64,000 nucleotides of DNA from Diphasiastrum complanatum (lineage: Eukaryota; Streptophyta; Lycopodiopsida; Lycopodiales; Lycopodiaceae). The stretch is taken from assembly GCA_029204225.1 (NCBI GenBank), contig CM055102.1:50188426-50252425 (forward strand), written 5' to 3'. The notes below the pieces were generated by a model. The model ran no database searches and had not been told where the DNA came from. It saw only the letters and a program-made list of their open reading frames with translations. Below, in pieces: positions 25,851 to 36,635 of this stretch. The translations under genes were made by a program, and so were the position numbers. Within the stretch, counting starts at the first letter, position 1; each line of letters opens with the position of its first letter.

Positions 25851-26213
25851 TACCCACAAAGCTCTTCTAGTTTGTGATCACATACCTACAAATATACACA
25901 AAAAAAAGCCAACATGCTTTGTTTGCATAAATACTTGCAAAGGCCCAACAGGCTTTGACCGCAACCACAATGCAAATCAATTGCAAAGGCACCACTAAGG
26001 CACCGCTTGACCAATAGCAGGATACCGCCGAGGCACCGCACAGACTCCGCTAGAGTATCACCTTCTGTCTGTATGCAGTCCATGAGCAAAGATTGCAACT
26101 TGATCCCACGACAACTTGCAAAGAAGACAAACCACCAAGGCATCGAAGACCTACCACAAACCAACCGCCAAGTCTTCACTGGAGAACCGCCAGTCAACAT
26201 ATGTGGTCTACAT
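25851..26213. other. Copia 3' flank, no gene seen
   Basis: Follows a copia tail and precedes an LTR start. Rich in CACCGC/AGGCACC words. Probably 3' LTR remains, but no boundaries could be set. Confidence 0.4.
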
Positions 26214-26536
26214 TGTGAAGAATTGTAAGACATATCTATCTTACATATGTTGATTTCGGGGGTTCTACCCATGTAAATTGATTGTACATATTCAAGATGT
26301 GTGAATTGAGCACATATCCTTGTAGAATAGGGCGAGTTTGGGTAAGGTAGATCAAGTTCCAATGACATGCATAAAGTCTAGTTGGTCTAGTATGACAAGT
26401 AACAATGTATGTCTAGATTGACATGCATGTAGATTTACACATGGAAATGGTCTAACATGACCTTGTAGAAACTCGAGCCATCATAAATGCATTGTGTCCT
26501 AAGTTTCCATTGTGACATGCAAGGCATGCAAATATA
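26214..26536 (+). repeat. 5' LTR fragment of second copia pair
   Basis: Begins TGTGAAGAATTGTAAGAC and matches 29195-29510 and the reverse complement of 58160-58491. It breaks off after GCAAATATAGTA, where gag coding sequence follows directly. The rest of the LTR, the PBS, the leader and the gag start are deleted. Confidence 0.88.
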
Positions 26537-28210
26537 GTAATGAGGCTCAGAGGTTCAGAGGCTCAAAGGCTCAAAGGTTCAAGAAGAGAGCAAGGATTGC
26601 TCTTCATATCATCAAATTGAACATCTCTGATGAGATGTTGAGAGAAATAAGTTCATGTATCTCAGCCAAGCAGACTTGGGAAACTCTTAAGAACATTTTT
26701 GAGGCAAAGATCACATCAAGACTACTTACACTTAGAAATCAGATCTTTTCTAGTTTACAAAGAGTTGATGAAAGTGCTTCAAGTTTTGTAATGAGAGTTA
26801 AAGATATTCACAGAGACATAGCATGCATAGGAGATACTCCAGAGAACAGTCAACGTGTTCAAGTAGTCCTTAATGGACTTAGAGAAGAGTATTCAAAGGT
26901 TGTGCAAACTTATGCTATCATGGAGGAGCTACCATCTATGGAGGCTCTGCATGATATTCTTATTGCTGAAGAATATGGGCAAACGAACAAGCTGATGAAG
27001 ATCAACACACTTTCAAGGAAGGATGGTGGTTGTGGCAAAGCTCACTTTGCCAAGGACACGTCAAGAGGGTGGACCAAGAACAAATTTTCTCAAGCCTTCA
27101 CCAAGGACAAATCAAAGGACAAAGACCAAGGAGGAGTAGAAGATGATTCAACTCATTCTTCTATCTTCAAGAAGAAGACTCAAGAAGATCAAGCCAAATA
27201 TATCATAGAAGACTCACATCCTCTTTACCCTTTAATGATGTATCTTGGTATATTGATAGTGGAGCCACAACTCACATGAGTTACTCCAAGAGTTCTTTTA
27301 TTTCTATTGAACCTTATCAAGAACATCAAGAATCAATATACAATGTTGTTGGTGATGCATGTTCAATTGAAAGAGTTGGAATTTGCTCCTTGGATCTTGC
27401 ATCTTCTATGAGTTTATCACCTTCCAATGTACTTTATGTTCCTAATCTCACAAAGAATGTGATTAGTGTTGGAAAGTTATTTGATGATGGTTTTGAAGTT
27501 GAATTTAATGTCAATAATTGTTTTATAAAGAAAGGTGATGAGATCCTAGCAATTGGATCTAGATATGGAGGCATTTTCAAGTTAGATGTGCATGAGAATG
27601 CAAGTACTTGTGATTTTGCATTGATGACTTGTGTTTCCAAGGAAGAAGTATGGCATGGGAGATTGCATGTTTCCAATTTCAGATCTATGCATTCAATAGT
27701 CAGGGAGATCAAGCCAAGAGTGGCTTATTCTATGGCAAAATCACATATGGATCCATATTTGATGTCTTCTACCAAGACAAAACATCATATCGAGTTGGAA
27801 CACTTGGATGTTGACCTTTCTTCATCAACAAGCAAGGAAGTTGCCTCCTGATTTTCTACTCTTATTGATGGTTTCACAAGTAACCAATGGCTATGTCTTG
27901 TCTCTTCAAGTTTCATGGTGCATGTCTATTTTTCATTATGAAAAGCTTTTGGAGTTATGGAGCTGTTTTAAGGAGTGCACTATATGGAGTCTTGTTGAAC
28001 TATAAGTCTAAGGATGTGTACCTTAGTGTTCTTGAAGGTTATCGCTTTGCATGTGGTTTCTTGGAAGGAAAGAAGGATGGAGATCCAAGCTTGTGGATCA
28101 TGGTTGGATGCTTATCCACCAAGGAAGGCTACATAGCCTTTACACTCTCGAAGGTGTTTGAGCATGGAGATGTTATTGCTTTTCATGAAGATCTAGTTTC
28201 AATCTTGTAA
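26537..28210 (+). pseudogene. Copia gag-pro-int remnant
   Basis: Gag resumes in frame (AQRFKKRARIALHIIKLN, LLTLRNQIFSSLQRVDESAS, ELPSMEALHDILIAEEYG) and loses its zinc knuckle. Protease survives around 27250 in another frame (YIDSGATTHMSYS-like), then the pre-integrase block (GVGICSLDLASS region, ISVGKLFDDGFEVEFN, GSRYGGIFKLD) and a partial HHCC motif. A deletion near 27850-28000 removes the integrase core. The integrase C-terminal block (EGKKDGDPSLWIMVGCLSTKEGY, ending VFEHGDVIAFHED) runs to 28208. Same family as the 56300-58491 5' end. Confidence 0.88.
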
Positions 28211-29083
28211 GGGGCCGAGAGCACATCATCTTATGATGCATCACAAGTCATTGCTATGGAGAAAAGACAACTTATGATGTGGTCGAGATTTGAGGAGGAG
28301 TATCCTCAACATGTAAATTTAAGAAGATCTTTATGTTACAAGGCCGAGCCCTTGTTGTTCTTATTTCATGGAAAAGAAAGAACAAGTAAAGGTGGTATTC
28401 ATTTTATTCTACTCACCTATGGTTCTCTTTCTTTGATTGATGATATATCTTGCTTAGTTGAGATTTGCTTATCTCAAAGATCAAGTAAGACTATTCTAGT
28501 TTTGAATGAAGTCTTTAATTTGGAATTGATTCTTGTCATTGATGACCTAATTATGTTTTCAAAACATCTAGAAAGCAAGATATTGTATCATCATTTGTAT
28601 GCTCTTAAATTGAATAAGAGCAAGTATGAGTTTAGTACTCATAGTTTGAAAAAAGGAGTTTTTTCATGTTTTGAGGCATATTGTGAACTTCTTTTGAGAG
28701 TAAGTGAAATATCCAATGAGGACACTTACATCATTAAGAAAGTATTTAGACTCAATTTGATCAAGTTAGAGTATGGTTTCAAGATTAGATCCATTTTGGA
28801 TAGAGTTCTTAGAGATTCGACTAATGAAGCTAGTGTGCTTAATCTTGAATATTGCTCATGGTATAATTTTGATCTATATGATCTTTGTGATCATGATGAG
28901 GCTTTTAGGCCTCGGATTTTTCAGATTTTTAAGCAGTCATCCTCATGCAAAAGGACTTTGCAAACCCAAAATCTACATCAGGCATGGAGGAGGCATATTG
29001 ACATAGCGGCAGATTGGTGGAATATTTTTCGAAGGCATTTGGAAAAGATTTCTATCCAAGAGATCTTATTATGGATTTGGTAA
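28211..29083 (+). pseudogene. Chimeric pol remnant with possible gypsy-type RT piece
   Basis: A 275-codon open frame (28256-29083). Its first 30 residues (WSRFEEEYPQHVNLRRS) align with the copia linker before RT. Residues about 82-125 (LNEVFNLELILVIDDLIMFSKHLE ... LYALKLNKSKYEF) look instead like gypsy RT around its IDD box. The remainder is not recognised. YVDD of copia RT and RNase H are absent. The chimeric reading rests on short similarity and is tentative; the block may simply be decayed filler. Confidence 0.45.
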
Positions 29084-29185
29084 GCGTGTTGCTATGATGG
29101 ATTCTTTGATCATATTCACTTCAAATGCAAAGCAAAGAATCCACACACACAAAGGATCTTCATCAACATGAGATAGATATATTAT

Positions 29186-29194
29186 AAGGAGGAG
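29186..29194 (+). promoter_or_regulatory. Polypurine tract
   Basis: AAGGAGGAG directly precedes the LTR start TGTGAAGAATTG at 29195, as in the complete element. Confidence 0.85.
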
Positions 29195-29637
29195 TGTGAA
29201 GAATTGCAAAACAAAACTATCTTACATATGTTGATTTTGGGAGATCTACCCATGTAAATTGATTGTACATATTGAATAGGGTGACTTTGGGTTAGGTAGA
29301 TCAAGTTCCAATGACATGCATAAAGTCTAGTTGGTCTAGTATGACATGCAACAATGCTCACACTGTCTAGTTTGACATGCATGTAGATTTACACATGGAA
29401 ATGGTCTAATATGACCTTGTAGAAACTCGAGCCATCATAAATGCATTGTGTCCTAAGTTTCCATTGTGACATGCAAGGCATGCAAATATAGTAGGTAGAA
29501 GCTAGGTGCAAATTCTGCATGCAAGCTGTTAGGTGTCACTATGATAGTAATTTACACTTGAATAGGTGTAGGAAATGCATTGAATGCTAGTAGTACCATG
29601 AATTTTGCTCTCCTATATATGTACATATGGTTCTCAT
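29195..29637 (+). repeat. 3' LTR of second copia pair, truncated
   Basis: Matches 26214-26536 and, beyond that, the minus-strand LTR at 57638-58491 down to GGTTCTCATT. There it is replaced by gypsy sequence. About half of the expected 854-bp LTR is present. Confidence 0.88.
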
Positions 29638-30330
29638 TGTGTGTGTGCCAACGAGCTAGGAGACCAACAAGATTGAACTATAATCTATTGAATCTAGGTC
29701 TAGCTCAAGCACTGTTTGAAAAGTGGGGATTGGATGACATCGGTCCAATTCATCCAGCCGCAAGGAGTTCACAAGTTTGATATATTATTGTGGCCATAGA
29801 TTACCTCACGAAATGGGTAGAAGCCAAGGCAGTGCGAACAGTTGACGCTCGAGCGCTGATGCTCGAGCGACTGCCAAGTTCCTCTATGAAAACATCATTG
29901 TGCACTACAGATGCCCGGTGGAGATAGTCAGCAATCGTGGGAGCCATTTCATCAATGAGACCATCAAGGTCCTATTGGAGGAATTCTTCATGATCCATCG
30001 ATTCAGCACACCTTATTATCCTCATGGTAATGGGTAGGCAGAATCATCCAACAAGATCTTGTGTAGCATAATGACAAAAATAGTTGAAGCTAGCAGATCT
30101 GATTGGAGCACAAGTTACATGTTGCGTTGTGGGCATTCGAGCCAGCATATAAGGAAACCATTGATTAAACACCTTTCCAACTGGTATATGGTCAGGATGC
30201 AGTAATGCTAGTGGTGTTTTTGGTACCTTCATTGTGAGTTGACACAATACAACGTCTTGATGAGTCCAGATCTCTACAATTGTGACATAAAGCATTACAC
30301 AAACTTTGCAAAACACACTTATTAGTTGTG
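29638..30330 (+). pseudogene. Ty3/gypsy integrase
   Basis: Reads as the gypsy integrase core: WGLDDIGPIHPAA (first Asp), YIIVAIDYLTKWVEAKAV, then in shifted frames ENIIVHYRCPVEIVS followed by NRGSHFINE where the family has Asp (AAT at 29933-29935), and TPYYPHGNG followed by TAG at the position before AESSNK (catalytic Glu kept). It carries several stops and about four frameshifts. It begins abruptly at the copia LTR break, so RT and RNase H are missing. Confidence 0.9.
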
Positions 30331-31640
30331 CATGCATTGACAATTGAGATTCACCAGAAGCTGAGTGAGTGAAATCGCTCTTTGGGATGACTACTCCAGA
30401 AAGCTAATGACGAAGCCTAGTCATTAGAAAATAGCAATAAGGCGCTTTAGGCAAAATCTGCAGAATTGCAGAACACTTTTGATTCGTTATCAATTGAGTA
30501 ATAAGGTCAAGTTAGAAAAAGCCTCCCTGAAGACCGCGTTTCATGATGAGAGCATGAAGAGATTAAAGACAAAAACTACCTTATAGCTATGCAACAGCGC
30601 TGGGCCTATTCATATCGATACCTTGAAGCTGCAGTCCTTTCAAGATCAGATGCTAGACAATTTCCGAGTCAAGTTTCTACTCCCGCTTAAGGATGAAAAA
30701 GCACTCATCAAAGAAGAACTTGTGGAGCTGAAGAAGATTTCTATTGAGACAACTACCTGCTCCAGGCCAGATACACACAAGGAATACTCATAGGTCCTAC
30801 CGAGAATTGATGATTTCGTGAAGCAGGTCCAGGCAACCCAAAAATCTATAGGAGTGGAAGATCATTTGGAGTACGCGAAAGCCTGCATCAAGATCTCCAA
30901 CTTGCACAAGGAGGTATCATACTTCAAGCAACAACTCAAAGACCAGAAACTCGCTACCAACGTCCATCAACAGGACGTTCAGGAAGAACTGCCTAAGGCT
31001 AAGCGATCAAAGAGAAATCAATTGAAGGTATGTGCAGATCACTTTCAACTTTTTTTCTGAACGATTCTGGAAGTGGAGTCCTTGCCATTTCAATATCGAA
31101 TTATAGTGGCATATGGATTACTTGATGCTACCAAGCTTGATAGGCATTCAAGAATTGGCAGTCGGAGTGAGAAAAGGAAGATTTTCTCTAGTTCTGGGAC
31201 CAACTGAGCATAGAACAGGAATGATGTCTATGCTGGGCCATAATCCAAGGGAAGCTCAAAGTTATACCATTCGGATCAGTGAGTTGTACATAGGCTCAAC
31301 ATTTTTGTATGCATTGGAGTACATCCGTATAAAGGAGTACCAGTTTTGAAGGAAGCTTGCTCAATTCAAGTTATATTTACCAGATGGCTAGGCAAATATC
31401 AAAGAATTCGACGATGCAGGTCTCTTGTTGAATATTAACATGGCGTATCCAGAGCTGTACAATATCTACACCGACTGGGAGCACGACTTTTCAAGCTATT
31501 TTGTGGAAATTAAGCATAATTTTTAGAATAGATTGAAATCACGAGAACATAGAACATTTTGTACATATACTCTAAAGAAGATTTTTAATCAGTACAAGAA
31601 TATTTCGATGGCTCTTTGCTTCTTGTAAGATTTTTGCCCT
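30331..31640 (+). pseudogene. Gypsy post-integrase region with coiled-coil remnant
   Basis: Lys/Glu/Gln-rich, stop-ridden reading continuing after integrase. The clearest open part is 30818-31060 (80 codons: CIKISNLHKEVSYFKQQLKD), with the look of a coiled coil. 31113-31349 is another short frame (AVGVRKGRFSLVLGPTEHR) of unknown kind. Most gypsy elements end soon after integrase or carry a chromodomain, and none is seen. The function is unidentified. Confidence 0.5.
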
Positions 31641-31983
31641 ATGGCAACTTACCTATCGGGAGGTATATTAGAGCAAGATAAGATGTATTGTTGTTCCAGT
31701 GCCAAAAAGATCTAGAGATGGCATAGTAGTTACACAAAGACCTTAATACATTAAGTCTTTTTCTTGTATATTGCATTTCAGACTATGTGATGCTGACTTT
31801 AATATGTGATGATGCTTATTTTATGGTTGCTGAAATATCAAGTAAAGGTTATCAACTCAACAAATGAAGAAATATCTCTACTTCTGACCTAACAAAGATC
31901 TTTGACATGAAAATATTCTTTTCTAAGGAATAAATAATTCTCGAAATGAAAACTTTCTGTTCACAAAGACATTTCACATTTGA

Positions 31984-31994
31984 GGTGGGGGGTA
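31984..31994 (+). promoter_or_regulatory. Polypurine tract of gypsy element
   Basis: GGTGGGGGG followed by TA lies immediately before TGTGATACCACAC, the probable LTR start. Confidence 0.65.
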
Positions 31995-32790
31995 TGTGAT
32001 ACCACACATTTGTGTATTTACTTTGAAATAACAATATATACTTGGAAATGAGAATATGCACTGGACAAATATATATTATGAAGAAGCCTATATCATTTTT
32101 CGGATGTAATTGCTAAGGACCTGTCAAGGCCCCTGAAATGAAACAACATTGGTAATACAAAGCGACTACATTCGTATCACCATAATAGACCATCAATTGT
32201 ACAATTACATGTACTTGTAGCTTATATGCTAATTAGAATTTATAAATGGAGCGATGCACCAGGAATTTCAAGTGGTGTGTTTGTTTGTTCCGTAGGCTAT
32301 AAATACAAACACACTTCATTCTTGCGAAAGAAAGAGAGTTATTGTATGTTTGATATTGAAGAAGTGAATAGAGCATCTAAGGTTATTTCCTTTAATCTCC
32401 GTTCTTCGCACTACTGCGTGTGAGTGACTTCGAGTCTACTAGCAATCTCGTACTCTTTAAACTAATTCACCCATCTGTGCGAATACTTTGTGTTTCACAT
32501 TCGAGTGAAGTATCCCTTGGTGTAGTTTTCCACAGTCACTGATAGAGAAGTATGTATGCATGTGAATTGTTAGTCCCTGCCTGAGGAATTGAGTTATTGA
32601 TCTGTATTCGTGTTGTAACAAAGATAATTGTTTCTAATATATTCACGAACTATTTGAGTTCTTTAACCGTGACTGGACTTTAGTTGTTGAGGACTTTTGT
32701 CTAGAACACATGAGTTCATGAATAAGATTAATTATTTGTCTGTTCGTACATGATTGCATTGAACATAACACAAATCCTTGCTGACAACTT
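31995..32790 (+). repeat. Gypsy LTR
   Basis: Starts TGTGATACCACAC after a G-rich polypurine tract. Its right 300 bp (from about 32474) match the reverse complement of 61885-62195, which supports repeat status. The right end lies near ACAACTTA at about 32785. It is followed directly by gag sequence in inverted orientation. TATAAATAC at 32297-32305 could be its TATA box. Confidence 0.7.
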
Positions 32791-32791
32791 A

Positions 32792-33522
32792 TTCGATTGC
32801 ATCCCCGCTAGAACTACTGATTGTTGTATGACAATGAGGTTAAGAGGTGCACTAGTTCCAGGTTTAAATGGACAGTTCTTGAAACAGTGTCCATAACCGC
32901 AATCCCGGCAGGAGGTTGTATATTGTCCTTTGTAGGGACATTCTACAATTTTGTGTCTTTCGTCGCACCCGTAGCAGCCGTAATTTCCTCCACCTTGACG
33001 TTGAGTTTGAGTTGCATAGGCCAAAACATATTCATTTATGGCAGGATCCATAAATGGTTCATCTGGTCCGTACCACTGCTGCTGCTCAGGTTGAGATGGC
33101 ACTTGCATTTCTCGTTCCATTGTTGTAAGGTTTACATGGGCCACTTGTTGATTGGTTGGCCCTAGTGGAGCAGGTAAGGCCATGCGTTGTGGTTGATTGG
33201 GTGTGCCATGCCTTGGTGCCACGTTAGGTGCCCCTTGATGATAAGGATAAGAAGTCTGATAAGGACTTCTCTTCTGTTGAACAACCCTGGGGTTAAACGG
33301 GCAAAAAGCCGTATCGTGCGATGTTGCATTGCACAGATGGCAGAATCTATGTGTCAGTCTTAGATTTTGCTTTAGGACTGGACACTCGTTCGCTGTATGG
33401 TTTTTCATGCATACTGAACACCATACATTTTCTCGTCGAGGATACTACAGTTGGTTTAGTTCCTATTGATGTGGAGTTATTCCTTGTAAGGCCTTCAGTT
33501 TCTGGTCAAACTATGTCATAAG
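32792..33522 (-). pseudogene. Gypsy gag zinc-knuckle segment, inverted copy
   Basis: Minus-strand frame 33408-32728 (226 codons) carries CHLCNATSHDTAFCPF, a Pro/Gln-rich linker (QQVAHVNLTT), CYGCDERHKIVECPY and CRDCGYGHCFKNCPF, that is, three Cys/His zinc-knuckle-like motifs, ending LNLIVIQQSVV. It is the left arm of a 731-bp inverted repeat with 33615-34345. The final residues after VVLAGMQS read into LTR sequence. It has fewer disruptions than its partner's flanks but no start or upstream gag. Confidence 0.85.
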
Positions 33523-34345
33523 GTTGACACAACCACACTCCTGTGTTAGCTGTTACGCGAGCACAGAAGAGGAAGGAAGTGGCTTGGGAGCAAGAGTGTG
33601 AGCAGATGAAACAACTTACGGCGTAGTTTGACCAGAAACTAAAGGCCTTACAAGGAGTAACTTCACATCAACAGGAACCAAACCAACTGTAGTATCCTCG
33701 ACGAGAAAATGTATGGTGTCCAGTATGCATGCAAAACCATAAAGCGAACAAGTGTCCAGTCCTAAAGCAAAATTTGAGACTGACACATAGATTCTGTCAT
33801 CTATGCAATGCAACATCGCACGATACGGCATTTTGCCCGTTTAACCCTCGGATTGTTCAACAGAAGAGAAGTCCTTATCAGACTCCCTATCCTTATCATC
33901 AAGGGGCACCCAACGCGGCACCAAGGTACAATGCACCATATCACCCACAGCGTATGGCCTTACCTGCTCCACCAGGGCCAGCCAATCAACAAGTGGCCCA
34001 TGTAAATCTGACAACAATAGAACTAGAGATGCAATTGCCATCTCAACCTGAGCAGCAGCAATGGTACGGACCAAATGAACCATTCATGGATCCTGCCATA
34101 AATGAATATGTTTCGACCTATGCAGCTAAAACTCAGCGCCAAGACGAAAGAAATTACGGCTGCTACGGGTGCGGCGAGAGACATAGAATTGCAGAATGTC
34201 CCTACAAAGGACAATATACACCCTCCTGCCGGGATTGCGGTTATGGATACTGTTTTAAGAATTGTCCCTTTAAACCTGGAACCAGTGCACCTCTTAACCT
34301 CATTGTCATACAACAATCAGTAGTTCCAACGGGGATGCAATCGAA
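32792..34345. repeat. Large inverted repeat, two 731-bp arms and 92-bp spacer
   Basis: Left arm 32792-33522 and right arm 33615-34345 are reverse complements of equal length with scattered substitutions. The spacer 33523-33614 contains GTTGACACAACC...TTAGCTGTTACGCGAGCAC, which recurs in direct orientation right after the right arm (34347-34405). The arrangement is therefore a tandem duplicate in which the first arm was flipped. Confidence 0.9.
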
Positions 34346-36223
34346 GGTTCGACACGACCACACTCATATGTTAGCTGTTACGTGAGCACAGAAGAGGAAG
34401 GAAGTGGCCTCCTCACCACCACCATCGGTCACTGACGACCAACCCTCAACTTCAGTGCCATATCCAAATGTGAGGGAAGAGAGAAGACAGTACCAGAAAA
34501 TAAGACACTGGGTACAAAAAGCACAAGAGGAGGAAAAAGAGCAAGAATGAAACAATCCCACAGAACTTCGAGTCGGCGTCGAACGGGTACCGCAAATGGG
34601 CTCACCACTGCGCACTGATCAGAATGATCGGTTGCACCAACATGAACCACCTTCTCACATGGTGGAGCCTGAGGAACCACGCAGTGAAAGGCTCACACTC
34701 TTGCTGTCAAGCCACGTTAGTTTACCACTTGGAGAACTACTGCGGATTGCACCACAAGCGAAAAGCCTTTTAGCGGAATGGGCCAACGTGGATGAGGAGC
34801 CAGTAGCGCCTGAGCCCATCTATTGTGCGGGCTATGATGAAACAAGTAACGTCCTCCACATCGGAGCAGCATGGGAAAGTGAGGAACACAACATCACTTT
34901 GCCAATCAAACACAAGAGATACGAGGACGAGGCGGCAGTGGTAGATGGAGGATCGGGTGTCAATCTGATCTCCACTACTTTGTACAAAAAATGGTAATTA
35001 CAAGGAAAGAAGCCAGCCAGATTCACCATCAAGCTAGCAGATCAATCCTGTGTGAAACCAAAAGGTGTAGTTGCTGATATTCCCATAAAGATAGCAGGCA
35101 TGTAGTATGTGATTACTTTTGTGGTCATGGATATACCTGAATCTCTATCTGCATACCGTGTTTTATCGGGAAGAACATGGTTGAGAGCTGCGCAAGTAGT
35201 ACACAACTGGGGTACTGGGAAACTCACCTTCGAGAACAGAGAACATGATATAAAGGTAGATCCAACCACATGGGCGGTGAAACCTATTGCACCCAAAGCT
35301 GATGACGGATCATCCACGATAGATCATACGATTGACCGCCCAAGGCCAGCCAAGGGAGGTCACTATCATTCAGAGATGGATGTCATCAGATGGATGGATG
35401 CATTAGCAACTATTGACTGCCAGACATGTCAATATAAATCAAACCCAGAACCGATTACATCTTCACCCAAATGTTATACTATGGACACACCAATCACATT
35501 TGGGGTGAATATGATAAACGTAACATGGCTATCAAAGGAGCCGATTGAGAACCCAGTGGACGATGATCTAGTCCCTTGGCAACATGCTCTAACTTATAAT
35601 AAGGAGATTGAGCTAACTAATGAACAAATCCTACACCACATGGACCCACATCGTTATGGAACCAAGAAGGTACCAGCTCAACCACCACAAAGGTCTGCTA
35701 TGGCGAAAGTCTCAAAGATCGATCCACCCAAGGCACCTGTGAATAAGAAGTGTGAAAAAGAAAAAAAAATCAGTTGAAGCAATGCTACAACCAGGTGATC
35801 CGATGGAGTGACCTACCCGAAGAGGCAATAGCTGCAGTAGACGTTGATATTCGCAACCATGAGACGAATGTCATAGCAGTCTCGAAGAAAGACAACAAGG
35901 ATGAACCCACCAAAATGACAAAAAATGGCAAAAAGAAGGTGTTGGATTCCTTGAAGTCAATCAAGTTAGACTCAGATACAGCGTCATTTTCTACACAGGT
36001 GACAGAAAATAAAAAAATGACCAGTCGGGCCAAGATCAACATGCTGAAAGAGGAATGTCTACGAGCTCCAGTTCACGAGATGCTTGATACTTTGAAGAAT
36101 TATACATTGGACGACGTGGTGATCATGATGCCACAAGCCCAACGAGAATCTGATCAAAGTCAGGCACCAGCAGAACAAGTCTTCGAGAGACCTACGCGAG
36201 CACAACCGATGAATCTTGACTAA
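33540..36223 (+). pseudogene. Gypsy gag-protease region
   Basis: Reading enters in the spacer (VLAVTRAQKRKEVAWEQE). It passes through the three zinc-knuckle-like motifs of the right arm (CHLCNATSHDTAFC, CYGCGERHRIAEC, CRDCGYGYCFKNC) to TGA near 34383. An acidic linker follows. Then comes a retropepsin-like protease: VVDGGSGVNLI (DGG in place of the usual DSG/DTG, near 34944), ADIPIKIAG, FVVMDIPESLSAYRVLSGRTWLR (about 35125-35195). TAA near 34995, TAG near 35104 and a shift in an A-run near 35765 break it. The last part (35774-36223, 149 codons) is Lys/Asp-rich and unrecognised. RT does not follow. Confidence 0.8.
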
Positions 36224-36635
36224 CAATGGTTACCTGATAGAAGCTATCACGGAACCCATCATTCAGGCAGTTGTGCATCTGTTGAATAACTTTCTGATTA
36301 TTTCAACATTTCGCAAGGACATAATCCAGTCTATGCTGATAAGTCAGATAGTGGAATCCTTTCTGGAATTCCCTAACCCCTCCATTGTGCCATACGATTG
36401 GCATAGCTTCCTTATTCGAGAACTAACAAAATCCATCAAACCCAGCAACTGTGAGCGAATCGCAGCAGGCCCCTTGTTGTGTAACTTTGCCTGTGCACTT
36501 CTCGAGGCAAAAGTGCGCGGTTTCCAATGCTCATCTCTCCTGTCTACCCTTGTGCCACATACTAACCTTTACCCACCATCTCAAGCATCTACCTCCTCCC
36601 AACCTGCAGTCATTAACACAACGGCCAGCAAATGA
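36216..36635 (+). CDS. Unidentified ORF upstream of the coiled-coil ORF
   Basis: 139 codons. The central part (VESFLEFPNPSIVPYDW, IRELTKSIKPSNCERIAAGPL) looks like real protein, becoming Ser/Thr/Pro-rich at the end. Its stop overlaps the ATG of the next ORF (ATGA at 36632-36635). In a plant this more likely means one longer ORF broken by a single frameshift than two coupled genes. Family not recognised. Confidence 0.4.
   Translation: MTNNGYLIEAITEPIIQAVVHLLNNFLIISTFRKDIIQSMLISQIVESFLEFPNPSIVPYDWHSFLIRELTKSIKPSNCERIAAGPLLCNFACALLEAKVRGFQCSSLLSTLVPHTNLYPPSQASTSSQPAVINTTASK

Noticed and set aside
36632-36635. ATGA overlap as bacterial-style translational coupling
   Set aside because: The context is plant DNA; a single frameshift in one longer ORF explains it better.
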